Assembly (NCBI RefSeq): GCF_029504395.1
Contig: NZ_JAQFIF010000005.1
Span: 248,001 to 312,000 of the forward strand
From: Arthrobacter sp. ES3-54
GTDB taxonomy: Bacteria > Actinomycetota > Actinomycetes > Actinomycetales > Micrococcaceae
Direction of reading: 5' to 3'
Length of the DNA stretch: 64,000 nt
The stretch's first letter is position 1; every line of letters starts with the position of its first letter. Both the position numbers and the translations under genes were made by a program. The notes under the pieces were generated by a model. The model was not told the DNA's origin, ran no database searches, and saw only the letters and a list, made by a program, of their open reading frames with translations. This document shows positions 41,483-49,493 of the stretch, piece by piece.

Positions 41483-44204
41483 TTCGCGAAGAAACGCCGA
41501 GCTTCGTGAACACCTGGTACAGGTGGCCCTCCACAGTTCTGACGGAAATGCCCACCTCCAGGGCGATGTCCTTGTTGGAGACCCCGTTCCCGGCAAGGGT
41601 GGCGATTTGCCGCTCCCGTTCCGTCAGCAGCGGGCCCTTATTGCGGGGCATGACGGGCAGCGCCGGAACGGATTCCGAGAGGCTCTCGAGCATGCTGTAC
41701 GCGGCGTTGGCGCTGGCGGTCAGTCCGGCGCCCTTCGCGTAGTCGAACGCGAGAGCCGCGCACCTGGCCTGGACAGCGTCCAGTTCGAGGGCCGCGGCCT
41801 GCCCGGCCGCTTCGAGCATGATCGCCGCGTCCTTCTTCCGGCTGCCGACAGCGACGGTTCGGGACAGCTCGGCAAGCGGCCCCTGCCGCAGCCCGGCGAT
41901 TTCCTCCATGAAATGAAAATCCTTGACGGTTCCGTTGACGGTGGCTCCGAACATGCAGATGCCGGCAAGGGTGTGGCGGCCCTTCCGGAAATGTGCCTCC
42001 GCCGATCGCACCAGCCGGTCCTTGGCCTCGGGGTCACCGAGCCACCGCGAGGCCATGTCCAGGCAGAACTCCGTGGAAGTGGCGACTGTGAAGCGGGCCG
42101 GGCCGTCAGCCGAACGGGCCCGGTCCAGGTAGATGGTGGCCTGGACCGAGTTGCCAGTCTGAGCGTAGGCAAAAGCGGTGGCGGCGTAGGCCTGGCGCAG
42201 GGACTGCAGGCTCGCCCGGACCTCCAGCTGGGCGATCGCGGCCAGCAGCGGGTCCAGTGCCATGTATCCCCGGCCGGCATAAACGTACGCGAGCCCGACG
42301 GCGAGGTCGGTTGCGGCGCTGCCGGAATGCAGCCCGTGCCCTGCCCGGCCGCTGGCGTCCTTGAGCATGTCAATGGCCTGGCGCCACAGGCCGGAGATGA
42401 GCAGCACGTTGAAGGAGCGCCAGGCGAAGTTTTCGCGTATGCGCGGCACGTTGGACCACTCGCCCAGCTGTCCGCCGATCTCCCGCATGAGTTTGCGGGC
42501 ATCGAGTTCGTGGCCGGTCAGGGACCAGGCCTCCATCAGGATGATGGCCGATCTGAGCCGGTGCACGGGATCGGCGCCCGGGACGTCAGTGGTGGCCGCT
42601 GTGGTGAGCCGCTCCATGATGGGCTCGAAATCCCCGATGAAGGAGAAGTAGTTGAACTCGCACAGATCCAGGCTCAGCGCGGCCCGGGAAAGTGCCGCCG
42701 GGGCGGCAGGCGGCTCGTCCAGGCTCAAGTCCTGGAGCCGGACTCTGGCCTGCCGGAGCAGTTCGGGGACCTGGCCGGAGCGGTCCTCCAGCCAGGCCAT
42801 GCAGTCGGCTTTCGCCGCAATGAATTCGGCGAAGTTCTCGGCCGCGAGGTCGTTGACCTGCCGTTCGGAGACATCGTCCAGCGCGGACATGGCCTGCAAT
42901 GGCAGCCCGAGCTGGAGGTAGGCGGCCGATTTCTGGAGCTGTCCCTCGGCCCACTCAGGGTCCGAGGGAGACAGGCTGCCGGCGCATTTGAGGGCAAACT
43001 TCGGGTCGAAAAGCTTGACGGCGGCGCTGGCAGCCGCGACAGCGTGGGCGGGTGCGAGCTGGGCGTTGCAGTCGTGGGTCCACGCCGCGTAGGCCAGCAA
43101 ATCCTCGACTGTCAGCTCGTCCAGCTCATGTTCCTGGTGCCCGGGGACCTTGTCCCGGAGCTCCAGGCGTCGCTCCACGCTCAACCAGTTGCGGACAATG
43201 TCGCCGAGGTAGCGGTCGCCCAGGGTGACGAGGTGCCGGTCCGTGCGGTCGACCACGATCTGGCCGGCCTCTTCCATGTCCGCGATAACTCCGGGGCTGT
43301 ACATCCTGGCGAGCCGGGACAAGGGCAGCGTCCGGGCGCATGAGAGGACGTCGATGACTTCGCGGGCCTCCGGCGATTCCCTGGCATACCTGGCCCGGAC
43401 AATATCCTCCAGCGCCGTCCGGCCATCGAGCACGACCTCGTCGACGAGTGTCCACACGGATCCGGACAAGACGAGGTTTCCGCGTTCGATTTGTTCGGAG
43501 ACGACTGCCTGCAGGAGCGTGGGGCTGCCGCCGACCAGCTGGTGCAGCTGGCTTGCCAGGGCCGTCGAGACCCGATGGCCCAGGGCTGACTGCAGGACCT
43601 CCAGCGTTTCGAGTTCGGTCAGGTTGGCGAGCCGGACCTCGGCAAGCTGGCCCGAGGTGATGAGCCAGTAGAAGTCCGGCGGAAGGTCTGTCGTGCGCTG
43701 GGCCGTTGCGATCAGCCGGGCGGTCCGGGTCTGCAGCAGGTTCAGCAGGACCCCGGTACTGAGTTCGTCGAGGGACCCGGCGTTGTCGAGCAGGATCACG
43801 CACTGGCGTCCGGCGGCGTCGTCGCGGATCAGCGAGGTAATACCGTGCAGGATGGCGGTCGGCGAGCCTAGGGAACTCTGCGGGAGCCGCGCGAGGGTGA
43901 AGGCGAGGCAACCGTACGGGGTTGCCGAACCAGGCCCCGAACTGCGGAGCTGGATGGTGTACACCTCGGGGCCGAATCCGCCGAGGGCGGTCCGGCCGAC
44001 AAGCGTCTTGCCGACACCCCGGTCGCCCGTGATGACAACGCCCATCCGGTCCTGCGCCAGCAGTTCCTTGCGGACACGCTCGGCATCAGCGTGCCGCGCC
44101 AAACCGGACCAGCCGTGCCTCGCGACCGGACCGGCAGCATGTTCTTCTTCGGCGGGTGCCAATGTAGTGGAAACATTCCCCCAGCCCAGCGAGTCCCTCG
44201 ACAT
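41460..44204 (-). CDS. STAND ATPase / LuxR-type regulator, cluster gene D
   Basis: This 914-residue protein has Walker A GDRGVGKT (residues 60-67), Walker B CVILLDNAGSLDELS, a long helical region and a C-terminal LuxR domain LTERERQIATLAGNG then KDIALEVGISVRTVEGHLYQ. It ends immediately after this domain. ATG 44204 has AAGGAAA about six bases upstream; the 16 codons above it include no better start. It is the first gene of the D-C operon, with the upstream A/T-rich region 44220-44300 as probable promoter. The four genes have similar length and architecture but quite different sequence, so the duplications look old. Confidence 0.9.
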   Translation of the reverse strand: MSRDSLGWGNVSTTLAPAEEEHAAGPVARHGWSGLARHADAERVRKELLAQDRMGVVITGDRGVGKTLVGRTALGGFGPEVYTIQLRSSGPGSATPYGCLAFTLARLPQSSLGSPTAILHGITSLIRDDAAGRQCVILLDNAGSLDELSTGVLLNLLQTRTARLIATAQRTTDLPPDFYWLITSGQLAEVRLANLTELETLEVLQSALGHRVSTALASQLHQLVGGSPTLLQAVVSEQIERGNLVLSGSVWTLVDEVVLDGRTALEDIVRARYARESPEAREVIDVLSCARTLPLSRLARMYSPGVIADMEEAGQIVVDRTDRHLVTLGDRYLGDIVRNWLSVERRLELRDKVPGHQEHELDELTVEDLLAYAAWTHDCNAQLAPAHAVAAASAAVKLFDPKFALKCAGSLSPSDPEWAEGQLQKSAAYLQLGLPLQAMSALDDVSERQVNDLAAENFAEFIAAKADCMAWLEDRSGQVPELLRQARVRLQDLSLDEPPAAPAALSRAALSLDLCEFNYFSFIGDFEPIMERLTTAATTDVPGADPVHRLRSAIILMEAWSLTGHELDARKLMREIGGQLGEWSNVPRIRENFAWRSFNVLLISGLWRQAIDMLKDASGRAGHGLHSGSAATDLAVGLAYVYAGRGYMALDPLLAAIAQLEVRASLQSLRQAYAATAFAYAQTGNSVQATIYLDRARSADGPARFTVATSTEFCLDMASRWLGDPEAKDRLVRSAEAHFRKGRHTLAGICMFGATVNGTVKDFHFMEEIAGLRQGPLAELSRTVAVGSRKKDAAIMLEAAGQAAALELDAVQARCAALAFDYAKGAGLTASANAAYSMLESLSESVPALPVMPRNKGPLLTERERQIATLAGNGVSNKDIALEVGISVRTVEGHLYQVFTKLGVSSRSDLLGLI

Positions 44205-44261
44205 GTAGTTTCCTTCGTACCGCTTTGCAGACAGCAACCCCAGACTGCCCACTTAGAAGTA

Positions 44262-44272
44262 GAGTATCCCTA
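44262..44272 (-). promoter_or_regulatory. Shared 11-mer upstream of LuxR gene D
   Basis: GAGTATCCCTA on the plus strand is the exact complement of 32912-32922, so the two copies form an inverted pair flanking the whole LuxR cluster. It lies 58 bases upstream of the gene D start. On the minus strand it includes a GATACT that could serve as -10. Confidence 0.45.
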
Positions 44273-44402
44273 TCCCCCGACATGAGAGTAGACAGATCAT
44301 AGCTGGAATGCCGAAAGCTTGGAAAGGAAACACGCAATGCGCATGCAACTAAACTGCGCGGCGCCTGCCGCGGAGCCGGGACGGCTGCGCTGGAGGGCGA
44401 TC

Positions 44403-44437
44403 GGCCACGTTTAGGTTCGGGCCGTATTTACGTGGCC
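44403..44437 (-). terminator. Inverted repeat at the pth stop
   Basis: GGCCACGT (44403-44410) pairs with ACGTGGCC (44430-44437) across 19 bases. The right arm overlaps the end of pth. It likely stops pth transcription before the LuxR cluster. Confidence 0.5.
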
Positions 44438-45015
44438 TTGGCCGGGTGGAACTTTTGTTGGGCGGCCAGCAGACCGTCCCTGACCAGGACTTCGACGGCG
44501 TCGGCCGCTGAATCGATGAGGAAGGGCAGTTCCTTCTTCTCCGGGGCGGAAAAATCGTGCAGGACGTAGTCCGCAGTCTCCATCCGGCCGGGCGGACGCC
44601 CCACGCCCACCCGCACACGCAGGTAATCCTTGGTGGCCAGGGCCTTGGAGATGTCCCTGAGACCGTTGTGGCCGCCTTCGCCGCCGCCGATCTTGAGCCG
44701 CACGGTGTCGAAGGGGATGTCGATCTCGTCATGGACGGCAATCACATGGGCGGGATCGATCCCGTAGAACTGGGCCAGGGCCGAGACGGGGCCACCGGAG
44801 ACGTTCATGTAGGACAGCGGCTTGGCCAGCACGATCCGGGGCCCGCCGATGCCCAGTCGCCCCTCCAGGACCTGGGCGCGCGACTTGTGCGACTTGAAGC
44901 CGCCGCCGACGCGCGAGGCGAGTTCGTCCAGCACCATCTGGCCGACGTTGTGCCGGTTGTGTCTGTACTCGGATCCGGGGTTGCCAAGGCCTACGATCAG
45001 CCAGGTGTCGGTCAT
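44428..45015 (-). CDS. pth: Peptidyl-tRNA hydrolase
   Basis: This 195-residue enzyme recycles peptidyl-tRNA. It shows GLGNPGSEYRHNRHNVGQMV with the catalytic His at its N-terminus, KPLSYMNVSGGPVSAL, AVHDEIDIPFDTVRLK and GGEGGHNGLRDI. ATG 45015 is the first start of the conserved region. It follows rplY by 160 bases containing a hairpin, the usual rplY-pth order. Confidence 0.96.
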   Translation of the reverse strand: MTDTWLIVGLGNPGSEYRHNRHNVGQMVLDELASRVGGGFKSHKSRAQVLEGRLGIGGPRIVLAKPLSYMNVSGGPVSALAQFYGIDPAHVIAVHDEIDIPFDTVRLKIGGGEGGHNGLRDISKALATKDYLRVRVGVGRPPGRMETADYVLHDFSAPEKKELPFLIDSAADAVEVLVRDGLLAAQQKFHPAKAT

Positions 45016-45128
45016 GGATCAGTCCTTCGGTGGGACGCGGCAGGGTGGGACGGTCAGGCGGGACGTGTCAGGCAGGGAAGCAGGCTCCCGGAGTGGGCGG
45101 CGCGGCAGCCGACGACATCAGAGACGAC

Positions 45129-45159
45129 GGCGGCCGGGCCCCTGAGGGACCCGGCCGCC
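45129..45159 (-). terminator. Hairpin between rplY and pth
   Basis: GGCGGCCGGG and CCCGGCCGCC arms extend over 45129-45159 with an imperfect CCC/GGG upper stem and TGA loop, 17 bases after the rplY stop on the minus strand. No T-run follows. It may partly stop transcription so that pth is made at lower level than L25. Confidence 0.6.
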
Positions 45160-45175
45160 GCTAAATTCGCCGGAA

Positions 45176-45772
45176 TTACTCGGCTGCGGCCGAGGAACCT
45201 TCGGTGGTGTCGGCCGAAGCCTCTTCCTCGGAGACCTCGGTGGCCTCGGAGATGTGAACAACGAGAGCCTCGGCGTCGGCCAGCAGGACGGAGCCCTTCG
45301 GCAGGACGAGGTCGGAAGCGTGGATGTGCTCGCCGGCCGTGCGGCCCTCAATGCTGACCTCGATGGCGGTCGGCAGGTGGGTTGCCTCGGCCTCAAGGGA
45401 GACGGTGGTCATTTCCTGGTTGTACACGTTGCCCGGAGCCAGTTCGCCGTTCAGGTGCACGGGGACGTCAACGGTGACCTTCTCGCCGGTGCGGACGGTC
45501 AGCAGGTCGAGGTGCTCGATGATCTGCTTGATCGGGTTGCGCTGGATGTCCTTGACGAGGGCCAGGTGCTGCTCGCCGTTGATGTCCAGGGTCAGCAGGG
45601 CGTTGGCGGTGCGGACAGCCAAGGTGGTGGCCTTCGCCGGCAGGGTGATGTGGATCGGCTCGGCGCCGTGGCCGTAGATGACGGCCGGGATCAGGTTGGC
45701 CATGCGGGCGCGGCGGGCGAAGCCCTTGCCGAATTCGGTGCGGACTTCTGCTGCGAGCTTCTGCTCAGACAT
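45176..45772 (-). CDS. rplY: 50S ribosomal protein L25/general stress protein Ctc
   Basis: This 198-residue long-form L25 has the 5S-rRNA-binding N-terminal domain (EVRTEFGKGFARRARMANLI, VIYGHGAEPIHI, VKDIQRNPIKQIIEHLDL). A C-terminal TL5-type beta domain follows, with an acidic Ser/Glu/Ala tail. ATG 45772 is chosen because GAGGAG lies seven bases upstream; eight more codons are open. Gene order prs-rplY-pth is conserved in actinobacteria. Confidence 0.95.
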   Translation of the reverse strand: MSEQKLAAEVRTEFGKGFARRARMANLIPAVIYGHGAEPIHITLPAKATTLAVRTANALLTLDINGEQHLALVKDIQRNPIKQIIEHLDLLTVRTGEKVTVDVPVHLNGELAPGNVYNQEMTTVSLEAEATHLPTAIEVSIEGRTAGEHIHASDLVLPKGSVLLADAEALVVHISEATEVSEEEASADTTEGSSAAAE

Positions 45773-45996
45773 GGATATCTCCTCGTGGAATTTCAAGCTG
45801 CGGGACTAAACGGTGTTCAGCAAGGGCGGAGGTCTGTTCACGACCTTCAACGCCGGGCTGCCGTGCAGCTGCCCTTCAGAAGGAGATTCAGACCCAGTCG
45901 ATAACGGAGACCAGCAGTCCGGTTGACCGTGCATACAACTGGTGCAAGCGGCCTACCGGCGCTCTCCCTCGCCAAGGTTTCGGTACAAGGCTACCA

Positions 45997-46031
45997 GCGG
46001 AGGGCCCGGTTTCTAAAACCGGGCCCTCCGC
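45997..46031 (-). terminator. 16-bp perfect hairpin after prs
   Basis: Arms 45997-46012 and 46016-46031 are exact complements with a CTA loop. The hairpin begins nine bases after the prs stop on the minus strand, with TTT/AAA at the tip of the stem. It should end the glmU-prs message. Confidence 0.85.
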
Positions 46032-46039
46032 CGGCCGGC

Positions 46040-47020
46040 TCAGGCCTGGCCGTCGAACAGGCTGGTGACGGAGCCGTCGTCGAACACTTCACGGATGGCG
46101 CGGGCGATCAGCGGCGCGATGGACAGCACGGTCAACTGCGGAAAGCGCTTGTCCGGGGTGATCGGCAGGGTGTTGGTGACCACAACCTCGCGGGCGCCGG
46201 ACTCGGACAGCCGGCGGGCTGCCGGATCGGAGAACACGGCGTGGGTCGCGGCGATGATGACATCCTTGGCGCCAGCGTTCTTGAGCACCTGGACGGCGCC
46301 GGAGATGGTTCCGCCGGTATCGATCATGTCGTCGATCAGGACACAGGTGCGGCCTTCGATCTGGCCGACGACCGTCTTGGAGACGGCCTGGTTGGGCACG
46401 GTGAGGTCCCGGCTCTTGTGCACGAAGGCCAGCGGCGCGCCGCCGAGGCGCTCGGCCCACTGCTCCGCGACGCGGACGCGGCCGGTGTCCGGCGAGACGA
46501 CCGTGACCTTGTCCGAGCCGACCCGGGTGCGGATGTAGTCGGCCAGGAGCGGGATGGCCATGAGGTGGTCCACGGGGCCGTCGAAGAAGCCCTGGATCTG
46601 GGAAGTGTGCAGGTCGACGCTCATGATGCGGTCGGCGCCGGCGGTCTTGTACAGATCGGCGACGAGGCGTGCCGAGATCGGCTCGCGGCCGCGGCCCTTC
46701 TTGTCCTGGCGGGCGTACGGGTAGAACGGGGACACGACCGTGATGCGCTTGGCGGAGGCCCGTTTGAGCGAATCGATCATGATCAGCTGTTCCATGAGCC
46801 AGTTGTTCAACGGGGCCGGGTGGGCCTGGATCACGAACGCGTCGGTGCCTCGGACGCTCTCGCCGGCCCGCACGTAGATCTCGCCGTTGGCGAAGTCGTA
46901 GGCGTCCAGGGGCAGCAGTTCGGTGCCCAGCTCCTTCGCGATCTCCTTGGCCAGCTCAGGGTGCGCGCGCCCTGCGGCCAGCACCAGCTTCTTCTCGCCG
47001 TGTGCCGTAATTTCGCTCAT
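46040..47020 (-). CDS. prs: Ribose-phosphate diphosphokinase
   Basis: This 326-residue PRPP synthetase transfers pyrophosphate from ATP to ribose 5-phosphate. It shows RAHPELAKEIAKELG, the ATP-site SPFYPYARQDKKGRGREPIS, VDLHTSQIQGFF, VVSPDTGRVRVAE and the PRPP loop CVLIDDMIDTGGTISGA. ATG 47020 begins the conserved part and lies five bases after the glmU stop, so the pair is an operon. Confidence 0.97.
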   Translation of the reverse strand: MSEITAHGEKKLVLAAGRAHPELAKEIAKELGTELLPLDAYDFANGEIYVRAGESVRGTDAFVIQAHPAPLNNWLMEQLIMIDSLKRASAKRITVVSPFYPYARQDKKGRGREPISARLVADLYKTAGADRIMSVDLHTSQIQGFFDGPVDHLMAIPLLADYIRTRVGSDKVTVVSPDTGRVRVAEQWAERLGGAPLAFVHKSRDLTVPNQAVSKTVVGQIEGRTCVLIDDMIDTGGTISGAVQVLKNAGAKDVIIAATHAVFSDPAARRLSESGAREVVVTNTLPITPDKRFPQLTVLSIAPLIARAIREVFDDGSVTSLFDGQA

Positions 47021-47025
47021 TATTG

Positions 47026-48570
47026 CTAGCCCTCTTCTGTCGGTGCCGGAGTAGTGGAGGATGTTGGGGCGACGCCGACGGCGCTGTCGGACTCGGCGCT
47101 GTCGGACTCGGCGCCGTCGGACTCGGCGAGGGCGGACTCGGCCAGGGCGGCGGAGACGGAACCGGGGCGGTTGGCCGCAACCCAGCCGTCGGAGTTCCGC
47201 TGCGTGGCCAGGGTGACGGCGAGGGCGCCCGCCGGGACGTCCTGGCGGATGATCGCGCCGGCACCGCTGTAAGCGCCGTCGCCCACGCGGACGGGAGCGA
47301 CGAATACGGTGTTGGAACCTGTGCGCACACCCGAGCCGATCACCGTGCGGTGCTTCTTTTCGCCGTCGTAGTTGGCGGTGATGTTGCCGCAGCCGATGTT
47401 GGTGTCCTCGCCGATTTCCGCGTCTCCGGCGTAGCCGAGGTGGGACAGCTTGGAGCCGCGGCCGATCGTGACGTTCTTGGTTTCGTAGAACGCCCCGATC
47501 TTGCCGGTCTCGCCCAGGACGGTGCCGGGGCGCAGGTAGGTGAAGGGGCCCACGCTGGCGCGGGGGCCGATCGTGGAGCCGGAGCCGTGGGTGCGGATCA
47601 CCTTCGCGCCCGCCCCCACTGTGACGTCGGTCAGTGTGGTGTCCGGACCGACGACGGCGTCGCGCGCCACTGTGGTGGCACCGTGCAGCTGCGTGTTGGG
47701 CAGGAGGCGGACGTCCTCGTCGAGGCTCACGGTGGCGTCGATCCACGTCGTGGCGGGATCCACGACGGTCACGCCGGCGCGCATCCAAGCTTCGACGGTG
47801 CGGCGGTTGTGTTCGGCTCCGAGCGCCGAGAGCTGGACGCGGTCGTTGGCGCCCTCCACCTGCCAGCGGTCTTCGGTGACGACGGCTGCGACGCGCCCGC
47901 CGGCGTCGCGGGCCAGGGCCAGGACATCGGTGAGGTACTTTTCGCCCTGGACGTTGTCCGTGGTGACGTGGACCAGCGCGTCGCGCAGCACGGCGGCGTC
48001 GAAGGCGTAGATGCCGGAGTTGACCTCACGGATTTCGCGTTCGGTGCTGGTGGCGTCCTTGTGCTCGCGGATTCCCGTGACGGTCCCGTCCTCTGCGCGG
48101 AGGATGCGGCCGTACCCTGTGGCGTCGTCGAGCACGGCGGTGAGGACAGTGACGGCGTTGCCCTCGGCCTCGTGAGTGGCGACGAGCTCGGCGAGGAGTC
48201 CGCCGGTGAGCAGGGGGACGTCGCCATAGGTGACAACGACTGTTCCGCTCAGCGGGCCTCCGGCGCCGGGCGCATCGAGGGCTTCGAGTGCGGCCTCGAC
48301 CGCCCGGCCGGTGCCGGGCACATCGTCCTGGTCAACGATCAGGGCTTGCGGATCGAGGGCGGTGACATGGGCGGCGACGAGGTCGCGTTCATGCCGGACC
48401 ACGAGGGCCAGTTCGCGGGGGTGGATACTGCGGGCCGCCTGGAGCGCGTGGCCGACCAAGGAGCGGCCGCCGATCTCATGGAGAATCTTTGGGGTGCGGG
48501 ATTTCATCCGGGTACCGGCCCCTGCAGCTAGGACAATCACGGCGGCTGGGCCAGTGTTCTCGGGGCTCAC
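47026..48570 (-). CDS. glmU: Bifunctional UDP-GlcNAc pyrophosphorylase/GlcN-1-P acetyltransferase GlmU
   Basis: This 514-residue enzyme makes UDP-GlcNAc for peptidoglycan. Its N-terminal uridylyltransferase carries LAAGAGTRMKSRTPKILHEI. The C-terminal left-handed beta-helix acetyltransferase holds hexapeptide repeats, KNVTIGRGSKLSHLGYAGDA and NIGCGNITANYDG. The last about 45 residues are a low-complexity tail with repeated Ala-Glu-Ser and Ser-Asp-Ser-Ala units coded by a 15-base tandem repeat, unlike the plain tails of other GlmU proteins. ATG 48570 starts the domain. Confidence 0.97.
   Translation of the reverse strand: MSPENTGPAAVIVLAAGAGTRMKSRTPKILHEIGGRSLVGHALQAARSIHPRELALVVRHERDLVAAHVTALDPQALIVDQDDVPGTGRAVEAALEALDAPGAGGPLSGTVVVTYGDVPLLTGGLLAELVATHEAEGNAVTVLTAVLDDATGYGRILRAEDGTVTGIREHKDATSTEREIREVNSGIYAFDAAVLRDALVHVTTDNVQGEKYLTDVLALARDAGGRVAAVVTEDRWQVEGANDRVQLSALGAEHNRRTVEAWMRAGVTVVDPATTWIDATVSLDEDVRLLPNTQLHGATTVARDAVVGPDTTLTDVTVGAGAKVIRTHGSGSTIGPRASVGPFTYLRPGTVLGETGKIGAFYETKNVTIGRGSKLSHLGYAGDAEIGEDTNIGCGNITANYDGEKKHRTVIGSGVRTGSNTVFVAPVRVGDGAYSGAGAIIRQDVPAGALAVTLATQRNSDGWVAANRPGSVSAALAESALAESDGAESDSAESDSAVGVAPTSSTTPAPTEEG
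47081..47145 (-). repeat. 15-bp tandem repeat in the 3' end of glmU
   Basis: A unit close to GTCGGACTCGGCGCT is repeated three times with two further degenerate copies. On the coding strand it gives A-E-S-D/A-type residues in the GlmU tail. The 15-base period keeps the frame, so copy number could vary between strains without disrupting the enzyme. Confidence 0.7.
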
Positions 48571-48612
48571 GTATTGGCTCTCCTTGCTTGGTTGCGCAGT
48601 GTGTCTCGCCAG

Positions 48613-48683
48613 TTCCGCCCATAGGACTCGAACCTATACTCCACGGCTCCAAAGGCCGGGGTGCTGCCATTACACCAGAGCGG
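48613..48683 (-). tRNA. tRNA-Gln (anticodon TTG)
   Basis: The minus strand folds as a cloverleaf: acceptor TCCGCTC with GGGCGGA, D arm GTG-loop-CAC, anticodon loop CTTTGGA giving TTG (reads CAA, and CAG by wobble), T arm with GGTTCGAGTCC. CCA is not encoded. The outermost anticodon-stem pair is a C-T mismatch. tRNA-Gln upstream of glmU is a known actinobacterial arrangement. The gene lies 43 bases upstream of glmU. Confidence 0.93.
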
Positions 48684-48807
48684 ATCGTGCCGGGCATGAC
48701 CTGTGGCACGAGAACCAATTCTGCCACGAAGGTTCATGCTCGTGCGACTCAGCGCCGCCGGAAGGGCGACGGACCGGTGCGGCCGGACGGTAGGGCAGGA
48801 TGGTGCC

Positions 48808-49493
48808 GTGAGCAAGACTGCAGGCGCATCCGGCGGGGCGGACGGCGGCAACCGCAGGCCCGCGCGTGCCCCTGGCCACGTTGTCCGGCCCCGCATGACA
48901 GGCCTGCAGCGCCGCACGCAGTTGATCGGTATCGGCCGGGGGCTTTTCGCTCTCCGCGGCCTGGACGGCTCCACCATCGAGGAAATCACCGCCTCCGCGG
49001 GCGTCTCCAAACCGGTGATCTACGGGCACTTCGGCTCCAAAGAACGCCTGTATGCGCAGGTGGTGGAATGTGAGTTCCACATCCTGCTGGCCTCCATCAA
49101 CGAAGCCCTGGCCGAGGACGCCAAGCCACGCGTCCTGGTAGAACGGGCCGCCGTGGCGCTGCTGACCTACATCGAGGACCGGACCGACGGCTTCCGTGCC
49201 TCATGCGCGACGCGCCGACGTCCCATCCGGAAGGGGCCTTCTCCACCCTGCTCTCGCAGGTGGCGGCGCGGGTGGAGCACATCCTCGAGGACGAGCTCGC
49301 CCGCCGCGGCTTCAGCCCCGCCGCCGGCGCCATGTATGCCCAGATGCTCGTGGGAATGGTTGCGACCACCGGCCAGTGGTGGCAGGACAGCCGCACGCCG
49401 GACAAGCGCGAAGTCGCCGGGCACCTCGTGAATCTGGCCTGGAACGGCCTGACGGGGCTGCAGAAGGATCCCGGGCTCCGCAGCCAGGACTGA
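48808..49493 (+). pseudogene. TetR-family regulator broken by a one-base frameshift
   Basis: Frame 1 encodes the TetR DNA-binding domain (GLQRRTQLIGIGRGLFALRG, STIEEITASAGVSKPVIYGH, FGSKERLYAQVV) and on to EDRTDGFR. Near 49198 the frame is lost; the natural continuation LMRDAPTSHPEG, STLLSQVAARVEHIL and WWQDSRTPDKREVAGHLVNL is found in frame 3, ending at 49493. One missing base in a GTC (Val) codon, TTC CGT G-C CTC ATG, accounts for it. Without a shift the protein runs on to 49431 in an Arg-rich nonsense tail. GTG 48808 is the likely start; ATG 48895 begins the helix-turn-helix directly. Confidence 0.85.

Noticed and set aside
32911..44204. LuxR cluster as a biosynthetic gene cluster regulator set
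   Set aside because: No biosynthetic, transport or resistance genes of a secondary-metabolite pathway lie next to it in the window.
47081..47145. glmU tandem repeat as an assembly artefact
   Set aside because: The copies carry different substitutions and keep frame to a normal stop, so they look real.
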